Notes under the pieces: model-generated
Databases searched by the model: none
The model's input: the letters and a program-made list of their open reading frames with translations, nothing else
What the model was told of the DNA's origin: nothing
In this document: positions 1 through 11,278 of the stretch, piece by piece
Numbering within the stretch: the stretch's first letter is position 1
How the letters are laid out: every line of letters starts with the position of its first letter
Position numbers and translations under genes: made by a program
Assembly (NCBI GenBank): GCA_030490835.1
Contig: CM059971.1
Coordinates: 41,402,012 to 41,466,011, forward strand
DNA length: 64,000 nucleotides
Origin: Annona cherimola
Taxonomy: Eukaryota; Streptophyta; Magnoliopsida; Magnoliales; Annonaceae
Reading direction: 5' to 3'

Positions 1-1510
1 GGTGCTTCCTGGATGAATGGAAAATGGTGAAAAATGCACCTTTTTAAGAATTTGCTCCTTCAACTCAACTGTATTAGGTAAGCATAGATGGCCTTTGTAC
101 CGATACATACCTTGTTCATCAACAAAAAATTCAGTCAACCCATTCTTCTTCATTTTCTCCACATGGGCATGTAGGTCTGTATCTTTTTGCTGCGCAGTTT
201 TAATCTGCTCAAATAATGATGATTGTATGTACATTTGTGGTAGCCTCGTTTGAACTCCAGGTAGACATACAATCAACTCTAATTGTCTTATTTCCTAAAG
301 AAACCCTTCTTGCTTTGTGATAAGGTGCGCTATGCTGACATTTCTGCTCAATGCATCGGCTACTATGTTTGCCTTAGCCGGATGGTATAGTATCTCCAAA
401 TCATATTCCTTTAATAACTCGAGTCATCTCCTTTGCCTCATGTTCAACTCCTTTTGAGTGAAAATATACTTAAGGCTCTTGTGATCTGTATAAATTTCGC
501 ACCTAGTACCATACAGGTAATGTCTTCATATTTTTAAGGCAAACACCACTGCTGCTAATTCTAAATCATGAGTGAGGTAGCTTACCTCATTGGGCTTCAA
601 TTGTCGTGATGCATAAGCTATCACCTTTCCTGTCTACATCAACACACAACCCAAACCCTTTCTTGAAGCATCACTATAAACCACAAAACCTTCATTTCCT
701 TCAGGTAGGGTTAGGATGGTACTTCTACCAACCGTTGTTTCAAGTCTTGAAAACTGTGCTCACATTCCTCAGACCATACATACCTGACTCCTTTATGAGT
801 TAATCTTGTTAATGGGGCTGATAACTGAGAAAATCCTTCAACAAAGCTCTGTAATACCCTGCTGACTCAAGAAAACTTTGGATTTCTGTGATGGTTGTCG
901 ACCTTTGCCATTTCAAAATTGCCTCAATCTTCTGAGGATCAACCTAAATTCCTTTTTCTGATATTATATGACCCAAAAATCCTACTTGCTTCAACCAAAA
1001 TTTACATTTCTTTAGCTTAGTATACAATTTCTCTTTCCTCAACCTTTCCAATATCTTTCGCAAATGAGACTAATGTTCTTTCTCTGTTTTAGAATAAATC
1101 AGAACATAGTCGATAAATACCACCACAAATTGATCAAGATAGTCCCAAAATACCCTATTCATCATATCCATGAATACAGCAGGGGCATTAGTGAGCCCAA
1201 AAGGCATCGCTAAAAACTCATAATGTTCATACTTAGTTTGAAAAGCTGTTTTGTGAACATCGGTAGGACATATTCTCAATTGATGATACCCTGACTGTAA
1301 ATTAATCTTAGAAAAAGTTGTAGCTCCTTGCAATTGATCGAACAAATCATCGATCCTAGGCAGTGGATATTTATTCTTCACTGTAACCTTGTTTAATTCT
1401 CTATAATCAATACACAATTTCAAACTTCCATCCTTCTTCCTTACAAATAATACTGGAGCTCCCCAGGGTGATACACTGGGTCTGATAAAACCTTTATCTA
1501 CTAGCTCCTA
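1..1510 (-). pseudogene. Element A: Ty3/gypsy RT, RNase H and integrase N-terminus
   Basis: This is the pol part of a chromovirus-like Ty3/gypsy retrotransposon, read right to left. The RT core is clear at about 1423-1070 ([20 protein letters not shown], then [15 protein letters not shown], then [12 protein letters not shown]). The catalytic motif reads FIDYVLIYS where the family has FIDD, so one metal-binding Asp is lost. RNase H follows at about 900-350, with [20 protein letters not shown] and a VADALSR-type end visible in translation. The zinc-binding start of integrase (HFSPFSIHPG-like) reaches the window edge. In-frame stops at 1508-1510 (probably CAG to TAG) and at 1070 show that it is dead. 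Assignment to Ty3/gypsy is firm; the exact lineage (Tekay-like) is a guess. Confidence 0.88.
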
Positions 1511-2360
1511 TATTTGAGTCCTTAGCTCATTCATTTCAGTCAGTGTCATTTTGTCGGGAGTCTTCGATATTGGAGCTGTACCTGGTGTGATGCCTATAGT
1601 CAAATCCATTTCTCTTTGTGGAGGTAATGTGGTTAATTCCTTTGAAAATACATCAGGAAATTCTCTAACCACAGAGATTTGATTTATTTCTACCTCCGTA
1701 CCTTTCTCCATATTAACTGATACCATATAAGCTTGGCACCTTTGGCGGATCATTTTGAACGCTTTTATGGACGATATTAATATCGTAGAATTTTCAAGTT
1801 GTCTTAGCTTTCCAATAGCTATTTCTTTTCCTGGGGCCGCTTCAAATTGTACTTTCTTATTTTTACAATCAATCGTAGCTCCCCATTGACTCAGCCAATC
1901 CATACCCAATATCACATCAAATTCCGTCATAAGTAATAGGATCAAGTTAGCTTCTAAAATCAACGATCCTATCCTCATTGGGCATGCTTTGCATACTTGG
2001 CTAGTACTAGCTAATCTATATACAGGGGATTCTACGTGGATTATCTCATTGGTTTCCTCTACCGGTAGTGCATGGGTGGCCACATATTAGCATGCTATGA
2101 ATGAGTGACTAGCACCAAAATCAAACAAAGCAACTGCCAAATTTTCTAAAATATAAATCATACCTGTGACCACCTTCTCCTCTTGTTCCTGAGACTCTAT
2201 CCGAGTCAAAGCATGCACATGTACCGTATTCGTGGTAGATCCCTGCTTATTCGCTGTTCCGGGTATTCTGAGTTGTGCGGGTCTTCCACGTCCTTGTGAC
2301 GTTTGTGCCTTATTCGTACAGTTCGGAGCGATATGTCCTGTTTGGTCACAAATATAACAT
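1511..2360 (-). pseudogene. Element A: gag zinc knuckle, aspartic protease, linker
   Basis: This is the middle part of element A. A canonical zinc knuckle CYICDQTGHIAPNC (CX2CX4HX4C) sits next to the MITE at the right end. The protease follows: its active-site stretch reads LFDFGASHSFI, where the family has DSGAS, so the Asp is kept but the Ser is replaced by Phe. The later protease signature is FDVILGMDWLSQWGATIDC at about 1950-1870. A TAA at 2087-2089 interrupts the protease and a TAG at 1508-1510 separates it from RT; all pieces are in one frame. The protein would have processed the Gag-Pol polyprotein. With A's gag and pol it forms one element, now inactive. Confidence 0.85.
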
Positions 2361-2363
2361 TTA

Positions 2364-2644
2364 GGGTATGTTTGGTAATTAAAAAAACATGTCAAGTTAA
2401 AACTTTTCAATCTAAAACTTTTCATTTTCCACAACTATCATATTTTTTAATCATTTTTTCACATTTTTCTATACAACTACCCTACTTTTCAATCATTTCT
2501 ACACAACTATCCACACAACTAACCTATCAATTTTAACTCTATCCTCTTTACTACTCATCATTACCCCTATCATATTACATAATTTGACAACTTTTACTTT
2601 CCAAAACTTTTCATTAAAAGTTTTATTCATTCCTAAACACACTC
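2364..2644. mobile_element. Tourist-like MITE (PIF/Harbinger type) in element A
   Basis: This 281-bp AT-rich insert is flanked by direct TTA (2361-2363 and 2645-2647). The termini are imperfect inverted repeats: GGGTATGTTTGG on the left, and GAGTGTGTTTAG as the reverse complement of the right end. No ORF is present. The TTA target duplication and GGGTRTGTTTGG ends fit Tourist-like MITEs mobilised by PIF/Harbinger transposases. It splits the gag of element A between two zinc-knuckle motifs. Read on the minus strand, its interior matches the plus strand of the MITE at 5744-6035 (shared words such as ATGATAGGGGTAAT and GTTGTCAA), so both belong to one family. Confidence 0.85.
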
Positions 2645-2647
2645 TTA

Positions 2648-3036
2648 ATGACCTTTACTTCACCCGCTCTGCATTCCTTGGCTACATGGTCTACTTGCCC
2701 ATATTTATAGCACCGATTCGAGCTTTTTAAACACTCGCCTACATGTCGCCTGCAGAAAGGTGGGAGTTTCTTCTTTGGGGCTCCTCTTCCTTTCTTCACA
2801 TTTCCTTTCTTAGCACTTTCTTTCCCCGATTCAGCTTCCTTTGTTCCAAAGCGGAACATCTTTGACCCAAGTCTTAATTCCAGTGTTTTTAATGCCTCAA
2901 TTTCCAATGCTCTTTCCCTCTCAAGACTTGAAGTATAATCCTTAATTAGTAAAGGGGCAAGGCTTTCTCTGAGGTACGGCCTTAGTCCTTGTTGAAATCT
3001 TTGTGCCTTATTTTCTGGCACATTGGCAATCCAAGG
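2648..3036 (-). pseudogene. Element A: gag fragment
   Basis: This is a partial Gag of element A. It contains the end of the capsid-like domain (AQRFQQGLRPYLRESLAPLL), a basic linker rich in Lys/Gly, and a degenerate zinc knuckle CYKYGQVDHVAKEC, in which the second Cys of CX2C has become Tyr. On the right it is cut at 3036 by the LTR of element B, and the N-terminal part and 5' LTR of A are not in the window. On the left it is cut by the MITE. Gag packages the element RNA into virus-like particles. The bases before the break (CAAGG, 3032-3036) are the left target duplication of B; the right partner has been lost. Confidence 0.8.
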
Positions 3037-4650
3037 TGTTGGTCCCGAGTTAATGGAAATTACCCAATAGGGGAGGGGTGAATTGGGTATTTAAAATTTT
3101 TCAACTTAAACAGAAAATTTACACCGGATTAATCTAGTCCCCTTTATGAAAAATAAAATGGAAAGCAATATTCTGAGAGCATAAATAAAAATCAACAAGC
3201 AAGATTTTATAGTGGGTCGGGCAACCTTCCCTGCTTCACTCTTCTAAGCTCACACCTCTTGTGACTTGGGTTCCACTATGTATTTCACAAATACAACTAG
3301 AGCCACTGCTCTCTTTTAGATTCCATCTCTAAGGGGCATCAACAATTCACAGCAAAAGTAGGCGACAAGTTCTACTCCAATCACACATTACTTTGCTTAC
3401 ACTTGATCTTAGTTACCCAAACTAAATCAAGTTCAATACAACAAGAGAAAATAAAAGAGAGTTTCTACATGTTATTGATGTGTAAAGGCAGATTTGGCGC
3501 AGAGAAGAACTTGTAGCATAGGCTTAATGATTCAACAAGTAGCTCTTGGCAGTTTGAAAGCAAGGTTCTTCTTCTAGATGTTGGCTTGATCACTTAATGC
3601 TCTTAGAGATGCGAGTTATGCTCATTCAATGAATTCTCAGCTACCCTCCACGTTCATATTAAATGCCTTATATAATTTACGAGGGAATCCGAACGTTTGG
3701 AAGTAGGTGGCATGCATTTAATGCACCAACGTTCAAAAAATTTCCGACCGTTGTGACCCAAGTCGCAGGAGGAGTCGACTTCGGGTGCGACTTCGATAGT
3801 CCGCAACTTCTTTAAGTTCCAGTCTAGGTCGACTTGGTCCTCGACTTGACCCAAGTCGCAGGTGAAGTCGACTTCGGGTGCGACTTCACTTCCACAGCTT
3901 TGCTTGATGAACTTGAAATCTTCAGAGATGACTTTGATCAGTTGATTTTTTTCATATTGATTGTTCTCTTATTCACTTATAACTCTTGGAGCTTAGTATA
4001 ATCATCCTAGCTTGAAAAATTTTAAGCTCTATATCTTGAAATCTTAAATACTTGAATCTTAGAGTGCCTAATGATGTCAAGAGTGTGTTCATAATCCAAC
4101 ATGATGGATTCATGCAACCCTGCTTGTTTGAGTCGTCTTGGCCTTCATCTTCACTTGAATCTATCATTGAGTCGTCTTGATCTGCAAGTTTCACACTAAA
4201 GTCGAAGCTGGAGCCGACTTGGTCTGCGACTTCACCCAAGTCGCATGCAGAGTCGACTTGGGATGCGACTTCTACAGCTCTCGTTCTCGATTTCAACTCG
4301 AAACAGAAAATCGTGGTTGAAGTCGATGTTGGAGTCGACTTGGTCTGCGACTTCACCCAAGTCGCATGCGGAGTCGACTTGGGATGCGACTTTAGCAGCT
4401 TTGCTCTTCGATTTCAACACTGGACAAAAATGACGGGTTGAAGTCGCTGCTGGAGTCGACTTGGGGATCGACTTGGCCTAAGTCAGTGCCTGAGTCGACT
4501 TGGGAGTCAACTTGACCTGTCATGCTTCATTTTCTTCATTTTTATAACCTTTAATCATATTCACAAACATGTTAGTAACCAAAACTTACTCAAATTGATT
4601 TGTTAATCATCAAAATATAAACTTCGCTTATTTTCCACATGTTTCCAACA
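3037..4650 (-). repeat. Element B: 3' LTR (Sirevirus-like Ty1/copia)
   Basis: This is a 1614-bp LTR on the minus strand. It begins with TGTTGGAAAC next to the polypurine tract (right end) and ends in ...GGGACCAACA (left end, reading TGTTGGTCCCG on the plus strand at 3037). It matches the LTRs of element C in ends and interior. Like them it holds clusters of the palindromic word AAGTCGACT and of AAGTCGCA / TGCGACTT (about 3760-3880 and 4200-4510). It lies in the gag of element A. B's other LTR survives only as 205 bp at 17916-18120. Confidence 0.9.
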
Positions 4651-4923
4651 ATCTCCCCCTTTTTGATAATTGACAAAATCGATTTGAGTGTATACCTTTC
4701 AATGTCTTTAAAACATACTATTTTTGCATTTTGAAGTTTAACATACATATTTCACTTTCAACAAATCACAAGTTAAAAGCATTTAAAACCGAGACTACTC
4801 AAATCCTAATCTCTTCTCCCCCTTTTTGTCAATTGATCAAAAATAGAGATGGAGCGGGATAATCCTTTGAGAATGGTGGAGTTACTCCCCTTGAACCTGT
4901 GCTCCCCCTTAGCTTGTGTTTTT
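4651..4923 (-). promoter_or_regulatory. Element B: polypurine tract and upstream PPT-like repeats
   Basis: Directly before the LTR, the minus strand reads AAAAAGGGGGAGAT (4664-4651), the plus-strand priming site of reverse transcription. A second copy, AAAAAGGGGGAGAAGAG, lies at 4827-4811, and further G-rich purine runs occur near 4880-4910. Sireviruses are known for multiple PPT motifs between pol and the 3' LTR, and this arrangement supports that lineage. The same motifs occur in element C at 14487-14820. Confidence 0.82.
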
Positions 4924-7839
4924 CTAAGTTAATTCAAGCATTCCCATATCATTTCTAATTTTATAAAATAGTTCTTTTGCTAGAGATTTGGTAAAGATAT
5001 CTGCAATTTGATCTTTTATTTTTACATATTCCAAACATATATCATGATTTCTATATGTTCTCTAATAAAATGATGTCTAAGGTCTGTGTGCTTGGTCCTA
5101 GAATGCAATATTGGATTTTTAGTTAAACATATTGCACTTATATTATCACATCTAATAGGTATATCTTTAAAGTTCATGTCATAATCTCTAAGTTGTTGTT
5201 TCATTCAAAGCAATTGGGCACAACAGCTCCCAGCGGCAATATAGTCGGCTTCAGCCCGTAGATAGAGCAACACTAGTTTATTTTCTTGAAAATCATGAAA
5301 ACAACATGTTCCTAAGAAACTGACATGTTCCACTAGTACTTTTTCTATCTACCTTGTAACCGGCAAAATCCGTGTCCGAGTAGCTGATTAGATCAAAGTT
5401 AGAACCCTTTGGATACCAAAGTCCTATGTTGGTAGTATCTACTAAATATCTGAAAATTCCTTTTACAGCTACTAAGTGTGATTCTTTTGGACATGATTGA
5501 AATCTAGAGCACATGCAAACACTAAACAGTATATCGGGTCCAGAAGCAGTTAAATATAATAAAGAACCTATCATGCTTCTATATATCTTTAAATCAACTG
5601 GTTTGCCTTTCTCGTCTTTGTCAATTTTAATGGTTGAGCTCATAGGCGTGTTTGCCCCTTTGCTATTTTCCATGTCAAATTTCTTTAACATTTCTTTGAT
5701 ATACTTGGGCTGGTTTATGAAGATCCCTTCACTTAGTTGCTTAGGGTGTGTTTGGTTGGAGGTAAAACTATTCGATGAAAACTTTTCAGAGTAGAAGTTG
5801 TCAAGTTGATAAAAAATGATGTGATATGATAGGGGTAATAATGAGGTGTAAAGAGAATAAAGTTAAAATAGATAGGGTAGTTGTATGGGTATTTGTGTGG
5901 AAATGATTGAAAAGTAGGGTTGTTTATATAGGAAAATGTGAAAAAATAATTAAAAAATAAGGTAGTTATGGAGAGTGAAAAGTTTTTTATTGAAAAGTTT
6001 TCATTGACATGTTTTGTATGTAACCAAACACACCCTTAATTTGTAGTCCAAGGAAGAAGTTTAGCTCCCCCATCATACTCATCTCAAATTCTTTCTGCAT
6101 AAGCTCAGAAAATTCTTGACAAAGAACCTCATTAGTAGCACCAAAAATAATGTCATCTACATAAGTTTGAATAATCAAAATGTCTCTTTCTCTATACTTG
6201 ATAAATAAAGTGGTGTCTACCTTTCCCTTTTGGAAGTTATGATCAATCAGAAATTTGCTTAATCTTTCATACCAAGCCCTTGAAGCTTGTTTTAATTCAT
6301 ATAATGCTTTGGTTAATTTGTATACAAATTTAGATTGATCTTTCTCCTCAAATCCAGGAGGTTATTCAACATACACCTCTTCATTTATATAGCCATACAA
6401 AAATGCACTTTTAACATCCATTTGAAACAATTTAAAGTTCATGTGAGATGCAAAAGCTAGTAAAATGCGAATGGCTTCTAATCTAGCAATCGGAGCATAG
6501 GATTCCTCAAAGTCTATTCCTTCTTCTTGTGAGTATCCTTTTGCCTTAAGTCTAGCTTTGTTTCTCACCATAAGTTCACTTTCATCCAATTTGTTCCTAA
6601 AGACCCATTTTGTACCAATGTCAGTACAGTCCTTTGGTCTTGGAACAAGATGCCAAACTTGGTTTCTTTCAAATTGATTTAATTCCTTTTGCATTGCTAT
6701 GATCCAATTTTCATCATCAAGAGGTTGGTCAATAGTGGATAGTTCAATTTTGGATACAAAGGCGTATTGTCCATAAATATTTTGTTTTGACCTTCTAGTC
6801 GTTACACCTTCATAGACATTCCCTATAACTTGCTCAATTGGATGGGCATTTTTGAACTTTAAATCAGTTGGAGGTTTATCGGAATTATTACCTTCACTTA
6901 CCTTTTCCTCCGTGGATTCTTCTTGCTTTTCCACATACAATTTTTCAAGATTACTTATGACATCATCTGCATCACTTAAATCATTTTTTCTTTTGGAGCA
7001 TAGATTAAATTCATCAAAAACAACATGTATTAACTCTTCTACAACTTGGTTCCGTTTATTGAAAACTCTATATGCTTTACTATTTGATGAGTAACCAAGG
7101 AATATTGCCTCATCACTCTTACCATCCAGTTTTTCCAAGTTGGTTTTTCCATTGTTCAAAACATAACATGTGCAACCAAAGGCATAAAAATATGAAATAT
7201 TTGGTTTTTTACCATTCCATAGCTCATATGGGGTATTTTTCAAGATTGTTCTAATGGTAACTCGGTTTAACACATGACAAGCTATACTTATAGCTTCACC
7301 CCAAAATTTCTTAGATAATTTACTCTCATTTAGCATTGTTCTAGTTCTATTTTTTCTTTCAACCACTCCATTTTATTGTGGAGTTCTTGGTGCGGAAAAT
7401 GTGTGGTGAATTCATTTTTTATTACATAATTCTATGAATCGTTTATTTTCAAACTCACCACCATGATCACTTCTAATGGTCATAATAGTACTTTATTTTT
7501 CATTTTGCACCAAGTTTACAAAAGTTGCAAACATAGAAAAGGCTTCATCTTTGCTAGCTAAGAGAATTACCCATGTGAATCTTGAAAATTTATCAACTAT
7601 TACAAACACATACTTCTTTCTACCAATGGTTAAAATGACGGATGGCCCATATAGATCCATGTGTAGCAATTCAAGTGGCCTAATGGTGGAAATCTCCTTT
7701 TTGGTAGAGAATGAGATTTTAGGTTGTTTTGACAATTGACATGCCTTGCAAATTTTATCTTTGTCATATTTCAATTTTGGCAATCCTTCTACCAAACTCT
7801 TTTTCCATAGGGTCTTAATATTTGTCATGTTTATATGTC
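4924..7839 (-). pseudogene. Element B: integrase, RT and RNase H (copia pol, 3' part)
   Basis: This is the C-terminal two thirds of a Ty1/copia pol. Reading leftwards: integrase zinc-domain CKACQLSKQ, core PLELLHMDLYGPS and FVIVDKFSRFTW (7828-7493; the second acidic residue of the usual VDD is changed to Lys), integrase C-terminal and [12 protein letters not shown] region (7366 on), RT with [33 protein letters not shown] (about 6170-6140), and RNase H with the STAEAEY-type region near 5250 and CDNISAICLTKNPILHSRTK near 5130. The stop after LELT is at 4926-4924. Breaks include TAA at 6362-6364 (GAA TAA CCT, ancestral CAA), small frameshifts, and a MITE between RT and RNase H. The right end at 7839 is the insertion point of element C; the reading continues at 16306. 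Confidence 0.88.
5744..6035. mobile_element. Tourist-like MITE in element B pol
   Basis: This 292-bp insert is flanked by TTA (5741-5743 and 6036-6038). Its terminal inverted repeats are nearly perfect for 14 bp (GGGTGTGTTTGGTT at both ends). The interior is AT-rich, without coding capacity, and also carries subterminal inverted repeats with ATGAAAACTTTTCA. It interrupts the RT of element B; the flanking codons rejoin in frame once the insert and one TTA are ignored. It is of the same family as the MITE at 2364-2644. Confidence 0.9.
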
Positions 7840-7844
7840 CAAGC

Positions 7845-9336
7845 TGTTGGAAACATGAGGAAAATAAGCCAAGTCTATGTTTTGATGATTAACAAATCAA
7901 TTTGAGTAAGTTTTCATTACTAACGTGTTTATGGAAATGATTAAAGGATATACAAGTGAAGAAAATGAAGCATGACAAGTCAAGTCAATTTCCAAGTCGA
8001 CTCAGGCTTCGACTTAGACCAAGTCAACTCCAGCATCGACTTCGAAACGTCATTTCCTTCCAGAGTTGAAATCGAGAACGAGAACTGCCGAAGTCGCATT
8101 CCAAGTCAACTCCGCTTGCGACTTGAGTGAAGTCGCAGACCAAGTCGACTCCGGCTTCGACTTCAGTGCGGAAATTACTGAAATAAAAGATTTGAATGGA
8201 GATGAAGATCAAGACAACTCAAACAATCAAATGAAGTCCAAAGCAAGCAAAGTTGCATATTTTCATGGAGAATCGAAATTATACATTTGGACCTCTCTCA
8301 AGACATGGAGTCAAATGTGCTTTAAGATAGAAGAATTAAAGAATCTTAAGTATAATCAAAGGAAGAACAACCAAACATGAAGAGATTCAAGCAAGCAAGG
8401 CATTCTAAGAACTTCAAGTTCAACTAGCAAGCTGAAGGAGTGAAGTCGCACCCGAAGTCGACTTCACCTGCGACTTGGGTCAAGTCGAGGACCAAGTCGA
8501 CCCAGAATGGAACTTGAAAAAGCTGCGGACAGGCGAAGTCGCACCCGAAGTCGACTCCATCTGTGACTTGAGTAAAGTCGCATCCGAAGTCGACTCCACT
8601 TGCGACTTGGGTCGCAACGGTCGGAAAATTTTTGAACGTTGGCGCATTAAATGCGTGCCACCTACTTCCAAACATTCGGATTCCCTCCATAATTATAAAA
8701 GGAATTCAATATGAACGTGGAGGGTAGCTGAGAATTCATTAAGTGTGCATAACTCCCATCATCAAGAGCATTAAGTGATCAAGCCAACTTTTAGAAGAAA
8801 ACCTCCGCTTTCAAACTGCTTAGAGCTGATTACTGAATCATTAAGCCTACGTTATAAGTTCTTCTCTGCGCCAAATCTGCCTCTACACAACAGTAACGTG
8901 TAGAAACTTTCTTTTGTTATTTCTTGTTGTATTGAACTTGATTTAGTTTGGGTAACTAAGATCAAGTGTAAGCAAAGTAGTCTGTGACTGGAGTGGAACT
9001 CGTCACCTACTTGTGCAGTGAATTGTTGATGCCCCCTAGAGCTGAAATCTAGAAGAGAGCAGTGACTCTAGTTGTATTTGTAAATTACAATAGTGGAACC
9101 CAAGTCACAAGAGGTGTGAGCTTGGAAGAGTGGAGTAGGGAGGTTGCCTGAACCACTATAAAAACCTTGCTTGTTGATTTTTATTTCTGCTCTCTGCACT
9201 ATATTGCTTTCCATTTTGTTTCTTCATAAAGGGGACTAGATTAATCCGTGGTAAAGTTTCTGTTGAAGTTGAAAATTTTAAATTACACAATTCACCCCTC
9301 CCCTCTTAGGTATTTACCATTAACTCGAGATCAACA
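7845..9336 (+). repeat. Element C: 5' LTR
   Basis: This 1492-bp LTR starts TGTTGGAAACATG and ends ...GAGATCAACA, two bases before the PBS. It contains two dense clusters (about 7985-8165 and 8448-8615) of AAGTCGACT palindromes inside larger AAGTCGCA...TGCGACTT inverted repeats. A TATA-like ATTATAAAAGG at about 8691-8701 is followed by the conserved 3' part of the LTR. The TATA box shared with the other LTRs (CACAATTATAAAAGG near 15653 and 43070) probably marks the promoter, so U3 would be about 850 bp. Long false ORFs in this region are shadows of the repeated word. Confidence 0.93.
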
Positions 9337-9338
9337 AA

Positions 9339-9353
9339 TGGTATCAGAGCAGG
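9339..9353 (+). promoter_or_regulatory. Element C: primer binding site (tRNA-iMet type)
   Basis: TGGTATCAGAGCAGG lies two bases after the LTR. TGGTATCAGAGC is complementary to the 3' end of plant initiator tRNA-Met, the usual primer of copia elements. Confidence 0.92.
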
Positions 9354-9384
9354 TCTTTGAGCTATACCAAAGAGATCTTTTAAT

Positions 9385-10535
9385 ATGGCATCCTAATCGA
9401 CTTCCGTTTCCGCATTTGCCGAAGGCCAATCTTTTACTATGACACCATTGTTTGATGGGAACAATTTCGGCTATTGGAAGCTTCGTATGAAGCAACTCAT
9501 CATGGCTACATATATGAATTCTTGGATTGCAATCCAAGACGGTGTAATCTTGCCTATTGATGAAAGAGCTTCCAAATGGATCGATGAGGAAGTGAAAACT
9601 GTAAAGAGCAACGCCAAGGCTATGAATTCTTTATTCTGTGCTCTTACCGCTTCCGAATATGATAGAGTATCCTCTTGTTTAACTGCAAAAGAGATATGGG
9701 ATACACTAACATCTATCTATAAAGGAACTTCTCAAGTCCAAGGGACAAGGAGAAATATTTTGATTGGAGAGTTGGAAAGCTTTAGAATGCTAGATACAGA
9801 AAATATTCTGAAATGTTTGCTAGATTCTCAAAAATTACTAATGCTTTGAAAGGTCTTGGAAAGGCAATTTCTGAATCTGAACAGGTCATGAAAATTCTGA
9901 GGGTGCTACCCGAATCGTGGACTCCAAAAATTACTGCAATAGAAGAAGCAAAGGACTTGAATACATTGAAGCTAGAAGACCTTATTAGCTCACTAATGTC
10001 ACATGAGCTAATCAAGAAAAGAAATGAAGACCACCACAAAGGAAAGAGAGCAATTGCACTAAAAGTCACCCATAACTCGGATGAATCCACCTCATCATCT
10101 CACAATGACGATGAAGACATTGCTCTACTTACTCGCAAATTTCGAAAGTTTGTGAGAAAAGAAACGAACTTCAAAGATTTTAAAGAAAGACCTCGAAAAG
10201 AGAAGAAGAAGGAGGCTACAAAGTGCTATAGATGCGGCGGTATGGGACATATGCAAGCTCAATGTCCTACACCGGAAGAAAGATCAAAGGATCAACAAGA
10301 AAGGAAGGAAAGATATGAAAGTAGAAAATTCCAGAGGCCGAAGGGAAGAGGAATGTACGTGAATGAAGAAACTTTATCAACAAGCAGCTCCTCAACCGAC
10401 GATTTTGAAGCGGCAAATTGTGCAAGAATATGCTGCATCGCGCGGATTGAGCAAGAAGAAAATCTATTGTGTTTGAACACAACGGAAGTTTTGGAAGAAC
10501 AAACTACTTCAACAAAGTGTATAAGTAATGAAGAG
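9385..10535 (+). pseudogene. Element C: gag (capsid domain and first zinc knuckle)
   Basis: Gag packages the element RNA. The start ATG (9385) corresponds to the intact start of the B copy (17867, MASQSTS). Codon 4 is now TAA where B has CAA. The capsid-like domain (LFDGNNFGYWKLRMKQL near the N-terminus, then KEIWDTLTSIYKGTSQVQ) is followed by a frameshift near 9808 (one T missing compared with B). A zinc knuckle CYRCGGMGHMQAQCP (CX2CX4HX4C) lies at about 10222-10266, then a Ser/Thr/acidic stretch. The segment ends at a possible splice donor (GAAGAG|GTAACT, 10535/10536). Family assignment is good; the gene is inactive. Confidence 0.88.
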
Positions 10536-11278
10536 GTAACTTCCAAACTTTGTCATTCTCAATCTACGTATTCTTCTTTTTAAGAATGTCTCAAATGTGC
10601 TGAATTAGAAGAATTACAACATGCATATGATTTATTGTATGAGGAAATTAAAAAACTAGGAAACAAGTTATCACTAAAGAGACAACAATGCAATTCCATT
10701 ATTATTGTAAATGGAAAACTAGCTGAAAGTACATCGAAACTGAAAGAAGAAAATGAACTACTATTGAAGGAAGTGGAAAAATTGAAAAAGGAGAATGAAT
10801 CCTTAAATGAATCATTAGCTAAATTCTCTAATCCAAGAGAAAATATGAAAATGTTTCTGAACATGACCTCTCAAAATAATAAAAGAGGTCTCGGATACTC
10901 CACATTTGGGCAAGGAGAAAATAGCAAATTGTATGTGCCAATATTTGGAAAAAATCAAAGCAAAACTGCACCTATTCACATACTCAAAGGGAAACATTTT
11001 ATGTGGACTAGAAGGCCAACTTTTGAACCATTACATACTTGGAGGCCTACTCCTAGATTACCAATAGCTTGCAATTTTTGCAATAAGATGGGTCATAAAG
11101 TCTATAATTGTAATTTTAAGAAACTGTATGACCATGGTGCAAAATTAGTTTGGGTTCCAAGAAACACAAGATTTGGACTTTCAAAGAAAGAACAACAAAG
11201 ATTAAATCAATTTACTAATCCAAATGGACCCATAAAATGGGTACCAAAGAGATAAGATTTATTTGTTCATTTTTTCAG
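10536..11278 (+). other. Element C: extended gag segment or 743-nt intron
   Basis: Read through, this continues Gag: a TAA at 10581-10583, then a Lys/Glu/Leu-rich coiled coil (10635-10860, KLKEENELLLKEVEKLKKEN), then a second zinc knuckle CNFCNKMGHKVYNCN (about 11071-11115), ending ...WVPKR with a TAA at 11253-11255. Its boundaries also look like a plant intron: AG|GTAACT at 10535/10536 and TTCATTTTTTCAG|ATATG at 11278/11279. Removing it joins gag (frame 3) to the protease in frame, giving ...EEICFKAK. The related element B lacks precisely this stretch and reads ...EEVCFKAK (junction at 16724/16725). A plain 743-bp deletion with 2-bp microhomology (TA) explains B equally well. Confidence 0.6.

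Noticed and set aside
8024..8714. ORFs on both strands across the LTRs (also 3654-4433, 14865-15678, 41979-43152)
   Set aside because: They are translations of the AAGTCGACT/AAGTCGCA repeat words in non-coding LTR sequence.
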